Below are positions 5,675-10,161 of a DNA stretch of 10,161 nt, piece by piece (position 1 is the stretch's first letter; each line of letters opens with the position of its first letter). This DNA is from an uncultured Azospirillum sp. (lineage in GTDB: Bacteria > Pseudomonadota > Alphaproteobacteria > RF32 > CAG-239): positions 1 to 10,161 of the forward strand of contig CABUAP010000033.1 of NCBI GenBank assembly GCA_902489675.1, given 5' to 3'. The translations under genes were made by a program, and so were the position numbers. The notes under the pieces were generated by a model that was not told the origin of the DNA, ran no database searches, and saw only the letters and a list, made by a program, of their open reading frames with translations.

Positions 5675-8377
5675 ATGAGTAAATGGGTATATACATTTGG
5701 AAACGGCCAAGCCGAAGGCGACGCCTCCATGCGAAACCTCCTGGGCGGTAAAGGTGCCAACCTTGCGGAAATGAACGTGGTTGGTCTGCCGGTTCCTCCC
5801 GGATTTACAGTAACAACTGAAGTCTGCACCTACTACTATGATAACAACAACACCTATCCGGCCGATCTGAAAGATCAGGTTAAGGCCGCCGTTGCCGGTG
5901 TTGAAAAAATCATGGGCAAAAAATTTGCCGATGCCGAAAATCCGCTGTTGTTCTCGGTACGTTCGGGCGCTCGCGTTTCCATGCCGGGCATGATGGACAC
6001 CGTTTTGAACCTCGGTTTGAATGATGAAACAGTTAAAGCTTTGGCCAAAGCTTCCGGTTCCGAAAGATTTGCCTATGACTCTTACCGTCGTTTTCTGCAG
6101 ATGTTCTCCGACGTTGTTCTCGGTGCCGATCTGGATGAATACGAAGGCGCTCTTGAAGCGATGAAAAAGGCTAAAGGCTACAAGTCCGATACCGATCTGA
6201 CCGCCGAAGATTTGAAAGAATTGGTCAACGAATATAAAGAAATCGGTAAAAAGTTGGGCAAAGTTGTTCCGCAGGATCCTTGGGATCAGCTGTGGGCCGG
6301 TATCGGTGCCGTATTCGGTTCCTGGATGGCCGCCCGCGCGATCACTTACCGCAAACTCAACAACATCCCCGGCGACTGGGGCACGGCCGTTAACGTTCAG
6401 ACCATGGTCTTCGGTAACGCCGGCGATGACTGCGCTACCGGTGTATGCTTCTCTCGTGACCCGGCAACCGGTGAAAACGTTTACTACGGCGAATATCTGG
6501 TAAATGCTCAGGGTGAAGACGTTGTGGCCGGTATCCGTACCCCGCAGCCGATGGCTTCTAAAGGCGACGGTACTTCGCTCGAAGAAAAATGGCCGCATCT
6601 GTATCAGGAACTGGTTGATGTTCGCAACAATCTCGAAAAGCACTACAAAGATATGCAGGATATGGAATTTACCATTGAACACGGCAAATTGTGGATGCTG
6701 CAGTGCCGTAACGGTAAACGTACCGCTGCCGCTGCTGTTCGGATGGCTGTAGAAATGGTTGAAGAAGGCCTGATCAACAAAGAAGAAGCAATTATGCGCG
6801 TTGGTGCAGATCAGCTTGACCAGTTGCTGCATCCGATGCTTGACCCGAAAGCCGAGAAAAAAGTTATCGCTACCGGTCTGCCGGCTTCTCCGGGAGCTGC
6901 CGTCGGCCGCGCCGTATTTAATGCGGAAGATGCTGAAGCTTGGGCTGCTAAAGGTGAAAAAGTTATTCTTATCCGTAATGAAACCTCGCCGGAAGATATC
7001 GGCGGTATGCACGCTTCTCAGGGCGTTATCACCGCTCGCGGCGGTATGACTTCTCACGCGGCGGTTGTTGCCCGCGGTATGGGTACCCCCTGTGTTTCCG
7101 GTTCTCATGAAATCCACATTGATTATTCCAAAAAGACCATGACCACTGATGGCGGCGTTGTCATTCACGAAGGCGATTGGGTATCTTTGGACGGTGCCAA
7201 AGGCCAGATCATTGAAGGTCAGGTTCCGACCGTTAAAGCTGATACCAACAGCGGTAACTTCGGTAAATTGATGAGCTGGGTTGATGAAATCCGCACTTTG
7301 GAAGTTCGTGCCAATGCCGAAACTCCGAAAGATGCTCAGACTGCTCGTGACTTTGGTGCTCAGGGTATCGGTTTGGCTCGTACCGAACATATGTTCTTTG
7401 ATGCCGAACGCATTCCGGATATGCGTGCCATGATTTTGGCCGATAACGAAGAAGGCCGCCGTGCCGCTTTGGATCGTCTGCTGCCTTACCAGAAACAGGA
7501 CTTCAAAGATCTGTTCAAAATCATGGAAGGTCTGCCGGTTGTTATCCGTTTGCTCGATCCGCCGCTGCACGAATTTTTGCCGAATACCGATGCAGAAATG
7601 CAGGAATTGGCCAACAAGCTGGGTATGACTTTGGAAAAAGTTAAACAGCGTGCCAACTCGCTGCACGAAGCCAACCCGATGTTGGGTCACCGCGGCTGCC
7701 GTCTGCCGATTACCTATCCGGAAATCTGTGAAATGCAGACTCGCGCTATTTTGGAAGCCGCTTTGGAATGCGATGCCGAAGGTATCAAAGTTTTGCCGGA
7801 AATTGAAGTTCCGTTGACCGGTTCCAAGAAAGAATTGGATATCGTTAAGAACATTATCGATACCACAGCCGAAAAGATTTTCGCCGAAAAAGGTAAGAAA
7901 ATCAAATATGAAGTCGGTTCGATGATTGAACTGCCGCGTGCTGCTCTCAAAGCTGACGAATTGGCAAAATCTGCCGAATTCTTTGGTTTTGGTACCAACG
8001 ACCTGACTCAGACCACTTTGGGTATGAGCCGTGACGATACCGGTGCTATTTTGGATGAATACCGTGCTCGCGGCGTCTATGTAGCCGATCCGTTTGCTTC
8101 GATCGACGTTGAAGGTGTTGGCTGCTTGGTTAAGCTGGCTTGCGAGAAAGCTCGCTGCGCCAATCCGAGCATTTGGCTGGGTGTTTGCGGTGAACACGGT
8201 GGTGATCCGGCGTCCATCGACTTCTTCCAGACCTGCGGCATGAACTATGTTTCCTGCTCGCCGTACCGTGTACCGGTTGCGCGTCTGGCTGCAGCTCAGG
8301 CTGCCGTTCGTCATAAGAACGACAAGAAGGAAGAATGCAAAAGCAGTGATTCCTGCTGCTGCAAAAAAGCCTGCTAA
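5675..8377 (+). CDS. ppdK: pyruvate, phosphate dikinase (900 aa)
   Basis: PPDK interconverts pyruvate + ATP + Pi and PEP + AMP + PPi in the cytosol, linking glycolysis and gluconeogenesis. All expected parts are present in order: the nucleotide-binding domain starting with GGKGANLAEM and including SVRSGARVSMPGMMDTV, GVCFSRDPATGE and CRNGKRTAAAAVRMA; the swivelling phosphohistidine domain with GGMTSHAAVVARGMGTP (catalytic His461, with Thr459 two residues before it at the site used for regulatory phosphorylation in homologues); and the PEP/pyruvate barrel with GIGLARTEHMF, LLDPPLHEF, GHRGCRLPITYPEI, PEIEVPLTGSKKEL, GFGTNDLTQ and GVCGEHGGDP (catalytic Cys838). The start at 5675 follows AGGAG (5659-5663 region) and begins directly with the conserved domain. 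The gene is monocistronic with its own terminator. Oddly, it ends in a short lysine- and cysteine-rich tail with five cysteines in the last 13 residues (888, 894-896, 900), beyond the usual family end. Confidence 0.97.
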   Translation: MSKWVYTFGNGQAEGDASMRNLLGGKGANLAEMNVVGLPVPPGFTVTTEVCTYYYDNNNTYPADLKDQVKAAVAGVEKIMGKKFADAENPLLFSVRSGARVSMPGMMDTVLNLGLNDETVKALAKASGSERFAYDSYRRFLQMFSDVVLGADLDEYEGALEAMKKAKGYKSDTDLTAEDLKELVNEYKEIGKKLGKVVPQDPWDQLWAGIGAVFGSWMAARAITYRKLNNIPGDWGTAVNVQTMVFGNAGDDCATGVCFSRDPATGENVYYGEYLVNAQGEDVVAGIRTPQPMASKGDGTSLEEKWPHLYQELVDVRNNLEKHYKDMQDMEFTIEHGKLWMLQCRNGKRTAAAAVRMAVEMVEEGLINKEEAIMRVGADQLDQLLHPMLDPKAEKKVIATGLPASPGAAVGRAVFNAEDAEAWAAKGEKVILIRNETSPEDIGGMHASQGVITARGGMTSHAAVVARGMGTPCVSGSHEIHIDYSKKTMTTDGGVVIHEGDWVSLDGAKGQIIEGQVPTVKADTNSGNFGKLMSWVDEIRTLEVRANAETPKDAQTARDFGAQGIGLARTEHMFFDAERIPDMRAMILADNEEGRRAALDRLLPYQKQDFKDLFKIMEGLPVVIRLLDPPLHEFLPNTDAEMQELANKLGMTLEKVKQRANSLHEANPMLGHRGCRLPITYPEICEMQTRAILEAALECDAEGIKVLPEIEVPLTGSKKELDIVKNIIDTTAEKIFAEKGKKIKYEVGSMIELPRAALKADELAKSAEFFGFGTNDLTQTTLGMSRDDTGAILDEYRARGVYVADPFASIDVEGVGCLVKLACEKARCANPSIWLGVCGEHGGDPASIDFFQTCGMNYVSCSPYRVPVARLAAAQAAVRHKNDKKEECKSSDSCCCKKAC

Positions 8378-8417
8378 AAATACGCGTGAATAAGCTCGTT
8401 TAGAGTAAAATCGCGAG

Positions 8418-8467
8418 AAAGGGAAAATTCGTGTGCTTTAGGGCACATCAGAATTTTCCCTTTTTTT
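8418..8467 (+). terminator. intrinsic terminator of ppdK
   Basis: A perfect 13-bp stem (8418-8430 with 8451-8463) closes a loop that itself contains a small GC-rich pairing (GTGTGC with GGGCAC, 8431-8446). It ends in a run of seven or more T (8461-8467), 41 nt after the ppdK stop codon. The T run merges into the first copy of repeat A. Confidence 0.92.
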
Positions 8468-8541
8468 ATGGTTCAAACGTCTGCGTCAGTAGGCAGATGC
8501 AGACATTCCTGCTCAGCCGTTAGGCTTGCGTAGCCTTTGGG
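8467..8541 (+). repeat. family A repeat, copy 1
   Basis: The 50 bp at 8492-8541 are identical to 8812-8861, and the 25 bp before them match imperfectly, exactly 320 bp apart. The core holds a hairpin AGGCT/AGCCT (8522-8526 with 8532-8536, loop TGCGT). In this copy CAGCC (8514-8518) and GGCTG (8540-8544) add an outer stem. A second hairpin TCTGC/GCAGA (8480-8484 with 8493-8497) precedes it. A shared TTGTGGTT (8550-8557) suggests faint similarity beyond the core. It starts at the T run of the ppdK terminator. Confidence 0.85.
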
Positions 8542-8606
8542 CTGGGGGGTTGTGGTTCGGAACAGTTAATATCACTTGTGTTAGCTAGTGGAAGTTTATT
8601 ACATTT

Positions 8607-8652
8607 CTTAGCATTCAACCCCGTGTTCACTCGGGGGTGAATGCTAAGGTGT
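8607..8652 (+). repeat. truncated family B copy forming a long hairpin
   Basis: CTTAGCATTCAACCCC (8607-8622) pairs with GGGGGTGAATGCTAAG (8633-8648) with only one imperfect position, around a 10-nt loop. The right arm and following bases (8633-8652) match the front of family B (compare 511-531 and 8684-8703), after which similarity stops and the complete B copy begins at 8655. This looks like a B element cut short by, or next to, the following copy. There is no T tract, so it is not an intrinsic terminator. Confidence 0.65.
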
Positions 8653-8654
8653 TA

Positions 8655-8763
8655 ATGCTTTATAGACTCCCCACATTTTAATGGGGGGTGAATGCCAAGG
8701 TGTCGTCAGACATCGCTCCATGCCTTTGAGTGTGGTCAAACAATTAGGTTTGCATTCGTTAGA
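8655..8763 (+). repeat. family B structured repeat, copy 2
   Basis: This aligns without gaps to 482-590. The same fold is possible: a leading CCCCA/TGGGG hairpin (8669-8673 with 8682-8686), a closing stem GAATG/CATTC (8690-8694 with 8753-8757), and three hairpins TGTC/GACA (8701-8704 with 8709-8712), CCATGC/GTGTGG (8718-8723 with 8730-8735) and CAAAC/GTTTG (8737-8741 with 8748-8752). Several differences from copy 1 keep pairing, such as C-G to T-G in the first and second hairpins. The linker CGCT between the first two hairpins is identical in both copies. It is in the same orientation as copy 1 and again downstream of a plus-strand terminator. Confidence 0.75.
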
Positions 8764-8786
8764 GGCCTCAGTTTGCTCAGCGATGT

Positions 8787-8861
8787 TATGATTCGAACAT
8801 CTTTGTCAGCCGGCAGATGCAGACATTCCTGCTCAGCCGTTAGGCTTGCGTAGCCTTTGGG
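8787..8861 (+). repeat. family A repeat, copy 2
   Basis: This is the second copy of the 75-bp repeat, identical to copy 1 over 8812-8861 and diverged over 8787-8811. The AGGCT/AGCCT hairpin (8842-8846 with 8852-8856) is kept. The outer CAGCC/GGCTG stem is lost because the downstream flank differs. In the diverged part the hairpin is CATCT/AGATG (8798-8802 with 8815-8819) in place of the TCTGC/GCAGA of copy 1, so a stem is retained at nearly the same place. Confidence 0.85.
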
Positions 8862-9062
8862 GGCGTTTGTGGTTGGAAATGGTTGCTGTTGACGTAGGGC
8901 GGCGGTTGTCTTGGTATTTTGGGAAGAAAGGTTTTGCGGGCTTTTTTGATTTTTGGGGAAAGCTTTTCCGTGGCGCTGTTTGAGGTCGAAAAAGGTGGGA
9001 AAACTTGCTGTGCGCAGGATTGTAAAGATGCTTTTAGAGTAGGGTGAAGATTATATCTGTTC
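8862..9062. other. gene-free G/T-rich stretch, nothing recognised
   Basis: Between the second A repeat and the next promoter the plus strand is rich in G and T. I see no supported gene, RNA or further repeat copy. A minus-strand open frame (9106 down to 8840) exists, but it lacks a ribosome binding site, is K/P/Q/S-rich and runs into the A repeat, so it is probably not coding. Confidence 0.5.
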
Positions 9063-9091
9063 TTGACAGTTGTGATATGAAAAGTTATCTT
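9063..9091 (+). promoter_or_regulatory. sigma70-type promoter for the 117-aa protein gene
   Basis: A perfect TTGACA -35 (9063-9068) is followed after 17 nt by TATCTT (9086-9091). The start would be near 9098, leaving a leader of about 50 nt. Confidence 0.75.
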
Positions 9092-9148
9092 TCTTATATT
9101 CTTCATTTTTATTAAAATTATTGTTTAATCTTAAAAAAAGTCGTTGTT

Positions 9149-9502
9149 ATGATGAACTTTAGAAAGTTTGAAGCGCTTTACGAGTTGGTAAAGAAGGAAG
9201 TTGCCCTGTGCGCGGAATTGACTGCCAATGAGCCGGTTGAGGAAGACTGGTTTGTTGATGCACAGGCAAAAATTACGGAAAATTTTGCGGCTCTTCAGGC
9301 TGAATTTGCCGTTAATTTCCCGTTGACTCTGGAAAATGCCAGACAACATCCGGGCTTTACGATCGGGCATTTTTGGGAACTTCTGGAAAAATATCCGGAA
9401 CTGGCCCGTCAAAATCCCGAAAGCTTCAAAGCTTATCTTCGCAGCATGGAAATGCACCATGCAGGGATTCCCGCTGTGATCGGCCGGCTCTTGGAAGAGT
9501 AG
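9149..9502 (+). CDS. hypothetical protein, 117 aa, paralogue of the protein at 9677-10045
   Basis: No family is recognised. It is soluble, acidic and predicted mostly helical, without signal peptide or membrane segment. It begins MMNFRKFEALY and carries a FWELLEKYPELARQNPE segment near residues 76-92. The latter and the flanking NFP-x2-L segment align without gaps to the second small protein downstream (shared FP, L, F, LL, YPEL, N, E, L), so the two are probably diverged duplicates. Two adjacent ATGs are possible; the second (9152) matches the MN start of the paralogue. The Shine-Dalgarno is poor (only an A-rich tract and AGTCG upstream). It has its own strong promoter and terminator, so it is a single-gene unit. 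Confidence 0.8.
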   Translation: MMNFRKFEALYELVKKEVALCAELTANEPVEEDWFVDAQAKITENFAALQAEFAVNFPLTLENARQHPGFTIGHFWELLEKYPELARQNPESFKAYLRSMEMHHAGIPAVIGRLLEE

Positions 9503-9560
9503 CGCTGTTGTCGTTTTGTTTTCTTTTGCAGGCAGATAAAATCTGTTTTTGTATAGATGC

Positions 9561-9592
9561 AATCCTCTCGGTTTATTCGAGGGGATTTTTTT
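9561..9592 (+). terminator. intrinsic terminator of the 117-aa protein gene
   Basis: AATCCTCTCG (9561-9570) pairs with CGAGGGGATT (9578-9587), with one T-G pair and a 7-nt loop, and leads into a T run to 9592. It lies 58 nt after the stop. Confidence 0.85.
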
Positions 9593-9617
9593 GTGTGAGC
9601 GCTTTTGGTAAAAATAT

Positions 9618-9646
9618 TTGACAAAAAAGTCTTTTGTCGATATCAT
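9618..9646 (+). promoter_or_regulatory. sigma70-type promoter with an embedded inverted repeat, for the 122-aa protein gene
   Basis: TTGACA (9618-9623), a 17-nt spacer and TATCAT (9641-9646) make a strong promoter. Inside it GACAAAA (9620-9626) and TTTTGTC (9632-9638) form a perfect 7-bp inverted repeat with a 5-nt spacer that overlaps the -35 box and most of the spacer, the position of a classical repressor operator. The expected start is near 9653. Confidence 0.75.
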
Positions 9647-9676
9647 AAAAGAAATTTAATTATTAATTTATAGCCT

Positions 9677-10045
9677 ATGAATTTAAATGTATTTCAACAA
9701 TTGTATGCAAGCACATATAAACCGGAGTCTTTGTTAGCTGCTTTCTGGACGGTAGCCATATATGATTTGGAAGGCAGGTCTTTTTCCGTCTGGTTAAAAA
9801 CAAAAACGGAGATTGGGGAAAATGCGTCCGGTCAACGCAGCTTGCTGAAAAATTTGTTTGATCAAATGTTTCCCGCTTCTTTGGCAGATACAACAAAAAT
9901 TGAAAATTTTTCCGCTGATGAGTTGGCAAAGCTGTTGATGGCTTATCCTGAACTTTTGGCGGGAAATGAGGAAAAACTTTCTCAACTGCTCAAAGAACTG
10001 CCGGAAGACAATGCGACCGGTCTGCTGGCTTCGATTATGGCCTGA
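9677..10045 (+). CDS. hypothetical protein, 122 aa, paralogue of the protein at 9149-9502
   Basis: No family is recognised. It is soluble and helical, without signal peptide or membrane segment. The start MNLNVFQQLY parallels MNFRKFEALY of the upstream protein. Residues about 65-107 (MFP-x2-L ... F ... KLLMAYPELLAGNEE ... LL) align without gaps to it, while the middle parts do not align and differ in length by about nine residues. A tryptophan-containing segment (AAFWTVAIYDLEGRSFSVWL) is particular to this copy. The ATG is preceded by TATAGCCT, with no Shine-Dalgarno. It is a single-gene unit with a promoter containing an operator-like dyad and a strong terminator. Confidence 0.8.
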   Translation: MNLNVFQQLYASTYKPESLLAAFWTVAIYDLEGRSFSVWLKTKTEIGENASGQRSLLKNLFDQMFPASLADTTKIENFSADELAKLLMAYPELLAGNEEKLSQLLKELPEDNATGLLASIMA

Positions 10046-10063
10046 CAGCAGAGCGTTAATTTT

Positions 10064-10093
10064 AAAAAGCATGGAATTATTCCATGCTTTTTT
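10064..10093 (+). terminator. intrinsic terminator of the 122-aa protein gene
   Basis: AAAAAGCATGGAA (10064-10076) pairs perfectly with TTCCATGCTTTTT (10080-10092) around a TTA loop, ending in six T residues, 18 nt after the stop. The flanking A and T tracts would let it work in both directions. Beyond it (10094-10161) I see only a small GTAAGCCC/GGGTTAC hairpin at 10097-10115 and the end of the window. Confidence 0.9.
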
Positions 10094-10161
10094 GGGGTAA
10101 GCCCTTACGGGTTACTTCCGTTTTAATAAGGGGTATTCGGTAGGAGAAAATTTTTGAGAGA

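Noticed and set aside
5648..8314. An 888-codon open frame antisense to ppdK
   Set aside because: It mirrors the ppdK codon pattern, encodes no recognisable domain, has no ribosome binding site, and ppdK is certain on the other strand.
8787..8800. GATTCGAAC in repeat A copy 2, whose complement resembles a tRNA T-loop
   Set aside because: No acceptor, D or anticodon arms surround it, and the other copy reads GTTCAAAC. It is not a tRNA gene or remnant.
8467..8861. Repeats A and B considered as a CRISPR array
   Set aside because: The units are long and unevenly spaced, contain internal hairpins, and no unique spacers of regular length separate them.
8840..9106. A minus-strand open frame of 88 codons in the gene-free stretch
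   Set aside because: It has no ribosome binding site, a composition dominated by K, P, Q and S, and its 3' end lies in repeat A. A decayed gene is possible but unsupported.
9131..9646. A 171-codon minus-strand open frame
   Set aside because: It covers the opposite strand of the well-promoted 117-aa gene and its terminator and shows no domain.
10097..10115. Small hairpin GTAAGCCC/GGGTTAC near the window end
   Set aside because: The stem has a bulge, there is no T tract or repeat copy in the window, and it is too close to the edge to interpret.

Overview
The window looks like chromosomal DNA from a bacterium of moderate GC content, most likely an alphaproteobacterium or a close proteobacterial relative. 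The best taxonomic hints are the prephenate dehydratase, whose ACT domain carries ESY where many other bacteria have ESRP (a variant I associate with alphaproteobacteria), and the type I-secretion style RTX protein. Promoters are sigma70-like with 17-nt spacers, and nearly every transcription unit ends in a clear intrinsic terminator. No species can be named from the sequence alone.

Layout. From 1 to 475 there is a monocistronic unit: promoter, structured leader, an 82-aa protein of unknown function, and a terminator. A structured repeat (family B) follows at 482-590. From 631 to 3791, on the minus strand, a lipoprotein gene leads into a large RTX calcium-binding protein gene; the two probably form one operon. 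From 3905 to 5480, also minus, a pheA-type prephenate dehydratase gene overlaps a DEDDh 3'-5' exonuclease gene by 8 nt, with a good promoter and a terminator. A divergent intergenic region (5426-5674) separates pheA from ppdK, pyruvate phosphate dikinase (5675-8377, plus), which ends with a hairpin terminator.

From 8467 to 9062 there is a gene-free stretch of about 600 bp. Its first two thirds is packed with dispersed repeats: two copies of a 75-bp repeat (family A, with a 50-bp identical core, exactly 320 bp apart) flank a truncated and a complete copy of family B. From 9063 to 10093 lie two short, separately promoted and separately terminated genes whose products (117 and 122 aa) appear to be diverged paralogues of unknown function.

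How the genes fit together. PPDK (pyruvate to PEP) and prephenate dehydratase (phenylalanine branch) are housekeeping central and aromatic metabolism. The lipoprotein/RTX pair is accessory and probably concerns the cell surface or secreted products. The least explained material is family B, whose two complete copies can both fold as a closed stem carrying three hairpins with some pair-preserving substitutions; the paralogous small-protein pair; a five-cysteine tail on PPDK; and a possible cryptic cysteine-hydrolase-like N-terminal region in the RTX protein.
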